Below the pieces are notes generated by a model that had not been told where the DNA came from, made no database searches, and saw only the letters and a list, made by a program, of their open reading frames with translations. A stretch of 40,211 bases of DNA from a virus: positions 1 through 40,211 of the IMG/VR virus record IMGVR_UViG_3300025317_000001, one strand, 5' to 3'. Numbering within the stretch: position 1 is the first letter of the stretch; every line of letters begins with the position of its first letter. Below, piece by piece: positions 29,687-36,818 of this stretch. The position numbers and the translations under genes were made by a program.

Positions 29687-30263
29687 ATTCTTTTAATAAT
29701 AATGGAATAACTTTTTGATTGAGATGAATACTGTCTTCTTCCCTTATTACATAGTAACTCATATCAGTTTTTAGATTGTGCATAAGTTCTTCTAATATTG
29801 ATATGTATAATATTCCCACCCTATCTGCCCTCTTTTTACATTCATTTGTAAATTCCAAAGTTACTTGATTTCTTTCTTCCTCTGTTCCTTCACAATTTTT
29901 ATCCATTGAACTACTAGCTGGTGGTAGATATAAAATAATGTTATTTGTCATTCGTGCCATATCTATAAATTTGAAATAGTTATCAACTGTTTCTTTTATG
30001 TTCAATTTCTGACTTAGATACATCCGGCAATCTATCTCCCCAAATGATAACATGGCGGTCGTATTGGGGGGAGTAATGGCATAAAAATCATCTATAATTT
30101 TATTCTTGATTAAATTATGAGCTGTTCGTGGCCCGATTCTACAAACCGTAAACTGATGACCATTTATTGTCAGGGGGCTATCTATATATTTTGCTCCCTC
30201 CCCAAGTAAGTCATTAGTTCCCCTAAATACCCCAACATGGGAATCACCAAATACATATATCAT
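29667..30263 (-). CDS. SGNH/GDSL-type hydrolase or acyltransferase-like protein
   Basis: 198 aa. Block I is YVFGDSHVGVF with Ser8, block II RIGPRTAHN (Gly44), block III MLSFGEIDCR (75-78, GEID in place of GxND) and block V EEDSIHLN with D177 and H180. The triad Ser8-Asp177-His180 is complete. SGNH proteins in glycan clusters usually remove or add acetyl groups. The GEID variant of block III is common in polysaccharide-cluster members. No signal peptide, so it acts in the cytoplasm. Confidence 0.7.
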   Translation of the reverse strand: MIYVFGDSHVGVFRGTNDLLGEGAKYIDSPLTINGHQFTVCRIGPRTAHNLIKNKIIDDFYAITPPNTTAMLSFGEIDCRMYLSQKLNIKETVDNYFKFIDMARMTNNIILYLPPASSSMDKNCEGTEEERNQVTLEFTNECKKRADRVGILYISILEELMHNLKTDMSYYVIREEDSIHLNQKVIPLLLKEFEKHEI

Positions 30264-30739
30264 TTCTTTAATATTCTCAATATGCCAGTTTCATTAAATA
30301 AATTATCTTGTTCATATACCTGAGTATATCCAAATTGTTCAAATATATTTTTATAATTTCTACCCCACAGGGTCTGTTTATATCCATTATTGGCATCATA
30401 CTTACCCTCAAATAAGAAGAGATATTTTTTCGCCATTCTCGCTATCTTTTCAAAGACCCATTCATTCTCTCTGGGGATAAGAAATAGAGTTGACATGGTA
30501 TAGATAATATCGTATTGTTTTTCTGGCACATCTTCTATAGCAGTTCCATTTTTCTTATCTATTCCATCAATATTGAGGAATCCATTTTCCTTTAATTTGT
30601 TAATATTTCGATTATCACCACTGCCTATTTCCAGAATAGTATCATTTGGTAATACCCAATCTTTAAATACATCTACTAATAATCTCGAACGTTCATCTGG
30701 GGTATCTATAACTCTATATATTTTTTTTAATAAGTTCAT
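30260..30739 (-). CDS. Class I SAM-dependent methyltransferase (small)
   Basis: 159 aa. Motif I TILEIGSGDNRNINKLK binds SAM, NIDGIDKKNGTAIED is strand 2 with its acidic end, and YDIIYTMSTLFLIPRE is the motif IV region. The fold lacks extra domains, and no nucleic-acid-methylase motif is present, so a sugar or small-molecule substrate is likely. It overlaps both neighbours (26 and 4 nt). Confidence 0.65.
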   Translation of the reverse strand: MNLLKKIYRVIDTPDERSRLLVDVFKDWVLPNDTILEIGSGDNRNINKLKENGFLNIDGIDKKNGTAIEDVPEKQYDIIYTMSTLFLIPRENEWVFEKIARMAKKYLFLFEGKYDANNGYKQTLWGRNYKNIFEQFGYTQVYEQDNLFNETGILRILKK

Positions 30740-31565
30740 GGGTATTTAATCCTAATCCCCCCTCTTCAATTACAATCTGCTTCCGTTCTTCTTTTAATTC
30801 ATCGGGGTTGGCTAGTTGTTGACCAATAGTTTTTCTCAAATTCCCGAGTGATGTTCTTTTTGAAGCCCTTGATATTACCCTGCGATAAGTCTCATATCTT
30901 GGGTCTCCACCAAATGATTTCGGTTCCCATTCCTCCATGATGACCACTGGTATATCCATAGCCTGAGCTATAAGTTCGAAAGTAGATTCAGAAATCCCAA
31001 CAACCAAATCAGCAGTAGAAAGAACATCGGCACAAATGTCAAGGTGATTAGCATCATCTCTTCGGGATGCAACGGGGTTGTCAAACTCTTCTGGATTATG
31101 GCTTTCAATAATTTTAGTAATGACATTGCAGTTTTTTAATTTCCTTAATTCGTTTCTAACTTTAATATTTTCTTCTACGGGTCTATCCCAATGTTCTGGG
31201 CAAAATACTATATTTATTCCCCCATGTTCTTTTCTGGGTTTGAGATATTTGAACACAGTAGCTCCGACAACTTTAATTTTCTTCGGGTCTTGCCCAGCTT
31301 CAATGAGAGCTTCCTTATCAGACTCACCCCATACCATGAGTATATCAGCTTTTATTTTTTCATTAAATGGGGAAAAGTATTTAGAAGTTCCCCTTCTTCC
31401 ATGTTGATAGACTAAATTTTTTTTACCCCTCGATTTGGCAAGATTTATGATCCCTCTTTCTATTGGATTGACATCATTCCAAAGGATCACCGTTTTTGCT
31501 TTATCAAAATCTTCAGTAGTTCCTAAATCTTTTAATACTGAATTATGATCCAGGGTATAAATCAT
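30714..31565 (-). CDS. GT-B-fold glycan enzyme (glycosyltransferase/epimerase-like)
   Basis: 283 aa. NLVYQHGRRGTSKYFSPFN, then KADILMVWGESDKEALIEAG and KIKVVGATVFKYL, matches the half-barrel seen in UDP-sugar 2-epimerases and CDP-glycerol-type transferases. The C-terminal STADLVVGISESTFELIAQA, then DIPVVIMEEW, is the usual donor-binding motif (a Ser/Glu pair after VVGISEST). It may be a transferase, or an epimerase that supplies the ManNAc-like substrate for the NeuB-like enzyme; the sequence does not decide between them. The start overlaps the upstream transferase stop (TAATG). Confidence 0.6.
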   Translation of the reverse strand: MIYTLDHNSVLKDLGTTEDFDKAKTVILWNDVNPIERGIINLAKSRGKKNLVYQHGRRGTSKYFSPFNEKIKADILMVWGESDKEALIEAGQDPKKIKVVGATVFKYLKPRKEHGGINIVFCPEHWDRPVEENIKVRNELRKLKNCNVITKIIESHNPEEFDNPVASRRDDANHLDICADVLSTADLVVGISESTFELIAQAMDIPVVIMEEWEPKSFGGDPRYETYRRVISRASKRTSLGNLRKTIGQQLANPDELKEERKQIVIEEGGLGLNTHELIKKNI

Positions 31566-32680
31566 TAAGATTGATTTAGAACTTTTAATCCCTTTATACC
31601 TTCACCCTGTAAAGCTAGTTCCCAGGGAAGACCAATGGCATCAAGGCTTCTATTTTTGTGAACCCAATCTTGCTGTTTTTTTCCGAGTTTCTCTCTGAAT
31701 TCCTTATCCACAATGAGTTTCTCAAGTTTCTTATACCAATCTTTGTAAGTATTCTTGGTTAAATATCCTACTTCTTTTGAATACGGGAGAACATCGGACG
31801 CCAATACAGCCGTCCCCACCGAAGCATATTCATAATATTTAACACAGGATTTTCCAGCATTAAATGTGGTATCTTCAAGTGGGGCAATGCCAATATCAAA
31901 ATCACACCTCGAAAGAACTGATGGATGTAATTCTGGCGGCATGAATGGAACGTGCATTGTCTTTAAATCCTTGAGTTGTTCTGCGAATTTAATGGCCGAA
32001 CGATAATATTCATTTTTCTCTGGTGCAAAATTTCCAGCTAAAGTTCTTTGATAGAAATACATAGCAGCCTCAAGGGGTTCGCCCGTAAGTCCATAAATAG
32101 CAAACAGGAAATCATATTTCTTTGCTAGATCATTTACTACTTGTCCAATGAGATGTAAGTCTCCCCAATGAGAAGCGGCCCCCATATATCCAATTACAAG
32201 TTCTTGATGAATATGCGGTCTTTCAATATAACTAGCTAAGTCTACACCATTCGGACAAAGATGGATTTTCTTCTTAAAATATTTTTTGAATTTCTTTGCT
32301 AAAACCTCTGATGGCGTAATAACAATATCAGCTTCCTTTATTTGACTCTCGTATTGATCTTTTAGGGCATTTGACACAAGTACACTGGGATTATTTTTTG
32401 CCACTTGCCAAAAATCATCATCCATGTCGTAAATAACCCTTACCCCTTGGGCTTTAAATTCCTTCATCCACTTGACTGGGTTATATTGAGTTGGATAAGT
32501 TCTGCCGAATACTACAACATCTGGCCATTCGAGCAATTCTTTTGGAATCTCTGAACCTATTGACATCTGCCTAACAGCGTGTCCTCTTAATTTAAGAGCT
32601 TGGGTGGGGAGATTTATTCTATGAAACCAAATTCCATGAATATATGCATCCGGGCGATCCGCTACAAATAAAACTTTCAC
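31565..32680 (-). CDS. GT4-like glycosyltransferase
   Basis: 371 aa from a GTG at 32680. The N-terminal GT-B half holds WPDVVVFGRTYPTQYNP and VRVIYDMDDDFWQVA (81-95). The inter-domain link is LCPNGVDLASY (141-151). The donor-binding half has VIGYMGAASHWGDL (162-175) and FDIGIAPLEDTTFNAGKSC, then KYYEYASVGTAVLASD, the E-x7-E-like region. It transfers a sugar from a nucleotide donor in the cytoplasm. It is the first large gene of the glycan operon. Donor and acceptor are unknown. Confidence 0.8.
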   Translation of the reverse strand: MKVLFVADRPDAYIHGIWFHRINLPTQALKLRGHAVRQMSIGSEIPKELLEWPDVVVFGRTYPTQYNPVKWMKEFKAQGVRVIYDMDDDFWQVAKNNPSVLVSNALKDQYESQIKEADIVITPSEVLAKKFKKYFKKKIHLCPNGVDLASYIERPHIHQELVIGYMGAASHWGDLHLIGQVVNDLAKKYDFLFAIYGLTGEPLEAAMYFYQRTLAGNFAPEKNEYYRSAIKFAEQLKDLKTMHVPFMPPELHPSVLSRCDFDIGIAPLEDTTFNAGKSCVKYYEYASVGTAVLASDVLPYSKEVGYLTKNTYKDWYKKLEKLIVDKEFREKLGKKQQDWVHKNRSLDAIGLPWELALQGEGIKGLKVLNQS

Positions 32681-32682
32681 GG

Positions 32683-32901
32683 CTATATTTTCCTTAGAAA
32701 AGTTAATAATTTATCTTTCGACTTTATTTCATTTTGGAGTTGAATAAGTTGCTTTCTTTGAACACCAATAAATTCAGGAGGGCCACCACCTAAAATGGTT
32801 TCAGTTACGAATTCTTCCATTAATTTATCTACTTCTTTTAGGTATAGATACCTATTTTTTAATCGCCAGATAGCGAGTAATCTGTTGAATTTATTTAACA
32901 T
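32683..32901 (-). CDS. Small helical protein between capsid and glycosyltransferase (72 aa)
   Basis: Starts at the ATG at 32901 (a TTG at 32940 would place the start in the stem-loop). A helical, charged protein (MLNKFNRLLAIWRLKNRYLY, then KEVDKLMEEFVTETIL and QRKQLIQLQNEIKSKDKLL). It could bind the capsid or the transferases, but nothing proves either. The stop is 3 nt before the GTG of the glycosyltransferase. Confidence 0.5.
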   Translation of the reverse strand: MLNKFNRLLAIWRLKNRYLYLKEVDKLMEEFVTETILGGGPPEFIGVQRKQLIQLQNEIKSKDKLLTFLRKI

Positions 32902-32940
32902 ATATTTTATTATTAACTTATAAGATAGTTGCTTCCTCAA

Positions 32941-32992
32941 TTGTGCTCCAGATCGTATACCTCATCGAGGTTTGGATGCGATAGGAGCACAA
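32941..32992 (-). other. Long stem-loop after the capsid gene
   Basis: TTGTGCTCC (32941-32949) pairs with GGAGCACAA (32984-32992). Inside, ATCGTAT (32952-32958) pairs with ATGCGAT (32976-32982) and CCTC (32960-32963) with GAGG (32967-32970). About 20 bp, starting 13 nt after the capsid stop, with no U tract. It may stabilise the capsid mRNA 3' end, be cut by RNase III, or lower read-through into the glycan genes. Confidence 0.65.
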
Positions 32993-33004
32993 ACAACTTA
33001 CCTA

Positions 33005-33970
33005 TTAGCCAGTGAAGGCTGTCGGCATAGAAAGGTTAATACCTCTCTCTTTGTTCTTCGTTGTAACAGTTGAACCGTATACAGTCCAGAAGATGAAGTT
33101 TGAACCTAACATATCGTCTTTAGGCTTGATCTCCAAACCTGGAGATTTCTGCATAGCGACGCTGATGGTACCTTTTCTTCCGAAGTAAGAAGCACGTCCA
33201 ACGGTTGTACCGGATGCGCCAGCACCAGATAGACCGCCAATAATGCCGTTACCCGCTGCTGGGGCGATGGCTGAAAGGTTTCCTGATGGAAGGTTGTTGG
33301 AAATATAGACTTGGAAGCCCATGAAATCTCCAGCGTAACCATTCCTTAAGGTTGAATCTGCTACATTGAAACCGACCGTTGCGGCCTTTTTTTCAACTTG
33401 AGATGCAATCTTCGGGGAAACAATGCAACACCAATCTCCTAATTCTTCAACATTGTGATCGCGGAGGAACTTTCGAGCTCCCGCGAAGACATTGATGATG
33501 TTTGCTGAACCGGCTGAAACTGGAGCACCATTGGTGGAACCAGTACCGATATCAAGGTCGTCTGCTGGCATAAAGCCATCAGCTCCTGTGATATTTTTCA
33601 GAACATCAGTGTCAATCCTATTTTTCAGACGGAAAGCCGCTTCTGTGGCAAGTTCCCTTGCAGCGTCAATATTAGTCTGAATTTTGTGAACATCGTCCAC
33701 ATAGAAAGGAGCAACAATGTAAGAAGAAATAACGAGTGTGTCATATGCCCAGTCTTGAGCTACGGCAGAAATAGTAGTCCCAGCGGTATAAGTTGTGGCA
33801 GAAAGATTTCCGAAACGTGGAATGTGGATGGTATCAGAATTACTGTAATCACCCAATTTCATGTCCGCAATTTCTAATGCAACCAAAGACTTATACAAAG
33901 GAACCTGCACCATTTTTGACCATAATTCAGGAACTATAGCAGATACATCGTTTGTAATTACTTGTGTCAT
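33005..33970 (-). CDS. Major capsid protein (HK97 fold)
   Basis: 321 aa. The order of elements fits HK97-fold coats: an N-terminal arm (MTQVITNDVSAIVPELWSKM), an E-loop-like strand pair (IHIPRFGNLSATTYTAGTTI), the spine-helix region (HKIQTNIDAARELATEAAF), the P-domain strands (KIASQVEKKAATVG) and a C-terminal A-domain (GTISVAMQKSPGLEIKPKDD). It follows the scaffold-like gene and precedes the stem-loop. The size is usual for short-tailed phages without a separate delta domain. Confidence 0.75.
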   Translation of the reverse strand: MTQVITNDVSAIVPELWSKMVQVPLYKSLVALEIADMKLGDYSNSDTIHIPRFGNLSATTYTAGTTISAVAQDWAYDTLVISSYIVAPFYVDDVHKIQTNIDAARELATEAAFRLKNRIDTDVLKNITGADGFMPADDLDIGTGSTNGAPVSAGSANIINVFAGARKFLRDHNVEELGDWCCIVSPKIASQVEKKAATVGFNVADSTLRNGYAGDFMGFQVYISNNLPSGNLSAIAPAAGNGIIGGLSGAGASGTTVGRASYFGRKGTISVAMQKSPGLEIKPKDDMLGSNFIFWTVYGSTVTTKNKERGINLSMPTAFTG

Positions 33971-33975
33971 TTAAT

Positions 33976-34512
33976 TTATCCGATATTTTTTCTGTTTGGA
34001 TTTGGCCTGGGACTTTTATAAAGTCCGGCTTCTTCCAACATCTTCTCCGCACTGGAGAGATCAGCTGAACGTAGTTTATCCATGAAGGATTTAGGTTTTT
34101 CCATTTCAGATTGTTTACCGGATGGCGTTAATGATTTTTCTTTTTCGACCTTTTCTCTTTTGGCTTTAAAGGCCAACTGGATATATTCATTTTCAAGAGC
34201 TTTAGTTATTTCACCTGGCTCCTTAGACTTCGCATATTCAGTCGCAAAATCAATTTCCTCATCCGAATAGTCTTGTAGCTTCTTCCCCAATTTAATGAAG
34301 TCGAGAGCATCTACTGGTGATTTATCCTGTTTAACCGCAGATTTCGGTTGTTTCTTAAGTTTGGCAAGTTCGTCATTGACTTCCTTGAACCTCTCATAAG
34401 GAACTGTTTTGTCATTTCCAGGTAATGACATTTCGGGTGTTTTTTCGACTTCACTGTCGTTCTCGATAACCTCTTCGGGTGATGACCCCCCGATTACATC
34501 TTCAGTATTCAT
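33976..34512 (-). CDS. Scaffold-like protein
   Basis: 178 aa, acidic and low in aromatic residues, with a disordered start (MNTEDVIGGSSPEEVIENDS), a helical middle (YERFKEVNDELAKLKKQ, then DALDFIKLGKKL) and a short C-terminal helix (AEKMLEEAGLYKS). Its size, charge and position before the capsid gene fit an assembly scaffold. There is no protease motif. Confidence 0.6.
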   Translation of the reverse strand: MNTEDVIGGSSPEEVIENDSEVEKTPEMSLPGNDKTVPYERFKEVNDELAKLKKQPKSAVKQDKSPVDALDFIKLGKKLQDYSDEEIDFATEYAKSKEPGEITKALENEYIQLAFKAKREKVEKEKSLTPSGKQSEMEKPKSFMDKLRSADLSSAEKMLEEAGLYKSPRPNPNRKNIG

Positions 34513-34559
34513 AGTTTACATTTTAACGTCTTAAGTGACGAACTATTGATAATATATAT

Positions 34560-34565
34560 ATTATA
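34560..34565 (-). promoter_or_regulatory. -10 box after a hairpin, ahead of the scaffold gene
   Basis: AGTATAAT on the minus strand, box at 34565-34560, 47 nt before the scaffold ATG. Just upstream, ACGAGT/ACTCGT (34568-34573 and 34579-34584) frames the stop codon of the 75-aa gene in a small hairpin. Confidence 0.4.
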
Positions 34566-34576
34566 CTACGAGTTTT

Positions 34577-34804
34577 TTACTCGTATTGATTTTTCCCTTT
34601 TTCTGTGGTCTTTTGTTCTTCCATAAAAGAGAATAATTTCCTGACAAGTTTGATTCCGTATTGTCTTCCCTCCATTTCCTTGAGGGTTTTACAAGATGAT
34701 ATATCATCAATATTGTCAAGTTCTTCTTTTAGGTATACACGAAGAACCTTACCGAATCCGCTTCTTCCAAGTTCTTCTAAAATTTTCTTTTGTTCATTAG
34801 TCAT
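34577..34804 (-). CDS. Small conserved-type protein between portal and scaffold (75 aa)
   Basis: Helical (EQKKILEELGRSGFGKVLR, then YLKEELDNIDDISS). Proteins of this size and pattern often lie next to the portal in phages, probably as assembly helpers. The start overlaps the portal stop (TAATG), so translation is coupled. Confidence 0.55.
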   Translation of the reverse strand: MTNEQKKILEELGRSGFGKVLRVYLKEELDNIDDISSCKTLKEMEGRQYGIKLVRKLFSFMEEQKTTEKGKNQYE

Positions 34805-36588
34805 TAGACTGTTTGAGGAGATGCGCCGGGTACTGCTTGTCCAAGAGCAGCCGAACTTACTCCACCACCCGAACCCTTAGCAATAGGTGAAAGTCCTGGA
34901 ACCATTCCATCAATAGACTTTTTTTCTACATCAAAGATTTCATTGGGATTGACACCTCCATTTTCAAGTGTCATATAGATTATTTTCTTCTTGATAGGGT
35001 CTTGGGTAGCTGTTGGATCTGCTGTGATAGCCTGAAGAACAGCAAAGATGGTTGCTTGGCGAACACGAGTATCAATAGACTCACCCGTAATATCAATATC
35101 AACATCATATTTGACATTCTTATAAAATCCTTTTGGAATCTTTAGAAGTTTCTCTCTTTCTTGTTTGATTCCCTCTGAGATGGCAATCTCCATAACTTCC
35201 TTTTCCTCTTGGGTTGGAAATGGTTTACCTGAAGTTACTTGTCGGATGATTTCTTTGAGAACCAAGTTATTCTTAACCATCTCAATAAACTTATCAAGAT
35301 CTTTTCCAACCAAACGCAGGGTATGTTCCGTGTTGTTTTCTTTCTCAAATTGCGGGATGATTACTTCATAGAGTAATTCCTTGATAGCCATAGCGATATT
35401 TTCCTGAATCTGTTCAAAGTAGGAAAGTGTCTGGGTCATGGCAATCTGAGCAGAACCCAATGGAGTTCCCGCAGGAAGTCTTTCACCCTGAACCACATCA
35501 TATGAGAAAGTAAGTTCATCCCTATTTCTCATCCACTTCTGATCTTGCTGATTGAAGAAAGCAAGATTCTCTGAAGAAGCCATATTAATTGGGGTGATCT
35601 CTGAATCAACATTCAAGACTTCACCATTTCTAACATCAGTTGAAAGATTTCGATTTACAGCTTGATCGCGAGTCTGGAAAAGTTTAAGAGCCGCCCAATA
35701 AGAAGATTTATTCTGAAGATTAGTAGATTGATTAAGAGCGATTTGCGGCTCAAATAGTTCCTCCACAACACCAACACCGAGCCATCTTCCAGAAACCTTA
35801 TTCCAATGAAATTCCCAATATGGATTATTCTCCATACCCCATTCATCAGAAGATAATTCAACCCCCTTATATGGAACAGTGAGTCTTTCATATTGGTCAT
35901 ATTGATCTACACCAACATCGGCAATGAATATTCTCCTAAAAGAATATGTTTCTTTTTCTTCATCATGAACTTCTCCATATCTTTCATAAAGCCTAATGTG
36001 TGATGTATCTTTCATTTGATGAAAGAGTTCAATGACTTCATCAATCTTTTTCTTTTCCCAGCCCATTTTTTTAGCCACGCTTTTAAATTCCTGCTGGGTA
36101 TAATTATGAATTTCTGTTATATAGTTTGCTTGCTCTAGGGTATCGGCACTTTGTTCAATGACAAAATTCCTCAAATCAACGAACATTGGAGTCCCGTCAA
36201 TGATCTTTAAAACAACAGAGCCATAAATAGGAAGTTCCATAAAAATACGATTAAGCACTTTACCAAATTGCTTATCTCGCATCCAGAACTTAAGATCTCT
36301 CTCCATAAACCATGTCTTGAGGGAATCTCCCCCCTCGGTAGTTAAGAGACGAATATTCTTCGTATCAAAGTCAATAGACTTAGAACCAACCTTGCAGGGA
36401 TTTCTGTTTATATTATGGAAATATTTCCTATCTCCATCAGCATCAACTTCGCCCGTTTTATATTTTGAGTTATAATAGAAATAGATTTGCTGAAGTGTTT
36501 CATATTGATTGAAAAACAAACTCGGAACAATCTGAATTTGTCTATTCTTGAAATCATTTATTTCCTTATTTATTTCCCTGAGAATCAT
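34804..36588 (-). CDS. Portal protein
   Basis: 594 aa. The dodecameric ring through which DNA enters and leaves the head. Typical portal signals are the clip/stem region (MENNPYWEFHWNKVSGRWLG), the crown helix before the C-terminus (GTPLGSAQIAMTQTLSYF, then IKELLYEVIIPQFEK) and the Gln/Asn-rich contact helix (EPQIALNQSTNLQNKSS). Length matches short-tailed phage portals (500-700 aa). It overlaps the 32-aa gene upstream (ATGA). The start codon has no ribosome site and relies on coupling. Confidence 0.85.
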   Translation of the reverse strand: MILREINKEINDFKNRQIQIVPSLFFNQYETLQQIYFYYNSKYKTGEVDADGDRKYFHNINRNPCKVGSKSIDFDTKNIRLLTTEGGDSLKTWFMERDLKFWMRDKQFGKVLNRIFMELPIYGSVVLKIIDGTPMFVDLRNFVIEQSADTLEQANYITEIHNYTQQEFKSVAKKMGWEKKKIDEVIELFHQMKDTSHIRLYERYGEVHDEEKETYSFRRIFIADVGVDQYDQYERLTVPYKGVELSSDEWGMENNPYWEFHWNKVSGRWLGVGVVEELFEPQIALNQSTNLQNKSSYWAALKLFQTRDQAVNRNLSTDVRNGEVLNVDSEITPINMASSENLAFFNQQDQKWMRNRDELTFSYDVVQGERLPAGTPLGSAQIAMTQTLSYFEQIQENIAMAIKELLYEVIIPQFEKENNTEHTLRLVGKDLDKFIEMVKNNLVLKEIIRQVTSGKPFPTQEEKEVMEIAISEGIKQEREKLLKIPKGFYKNVKYDVDIDITGESIDTRVRQATIFAVLQAITADPTATQDPIKKKIIYMTLENGGVNPNEIFDVEKKSIDGMVPGLSPIAKGSGGGVSSAALGQAVPGASPQTV

Positions 36589-36683
36589 TTTATTTTAGCG
36601 CCATATTTCTTCGCCCACCTTCTTGCAATTTTGGGTTTATTGGCAAATAAATATTTTCGTTGTTTTACGCTCTTAAAAGGCAT
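36585..36683 (-). CDS. Small basic protein before the portal (32 aa)
   Basis: MPFKSVKQRKYLFANKPKIA, then RRWAKKYGAK. The MPFKSxxQRxYLFAxxPxIA pattern recurs in tiny phage proteins next to packaging genes. TAATG with the upstream 38-aa gene and ATGA with the portal. May bind DNA given its charge. Confidence 0.6.
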   Translation of the reverse strand: MPFKSVKQRKYLFANKPKIARRWAKKYGAKIK

Positions 36684-36799
36684 TAATTTTTCATGGGCAT
36701 ATCTCGAAGACTCATCATCTTCTTTTTTCCCTTTTTCTTTTTCATTTCACCATCACTCATCATTTTGCTATTTGCCATTTTGTGCATTCCATGTTTCAT
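36683..36799 (-). CDS. Small Met/Lys-rich protein (38 aa)
   Basis: MKHGMHKMANSKMMSDGEMK, then KKGKKKMMSLRDMPM. About a quarter Met and a quarter Lys. It starts 7 nt after a TATAAT box, so the mRNA is probably leaderless. The downstream start (36-kb portal unit) is coupled by TAATG. Unrecognised. Confidence 0.5.
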   Translation of the reverse strand: MKHGMHKMANSKMMSDGEMKKKKGKKKMMSLRDMPMKN

Positions 36800-36802
36800 A
36801 AT

Positions 36803-36818
36803 ATAAATTATACCACGC
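36803..36818 (-). promoter_or_regulatory. Promoter for the portal unit (16-nt motif shared with 25085-25100)
   Basis: Extended -10 TGGTATAAT on the minus strand, box at 36812-36807; 7 nt to the ATG at 36799. It touches the terminase stop codon. Confidence 0.55.
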
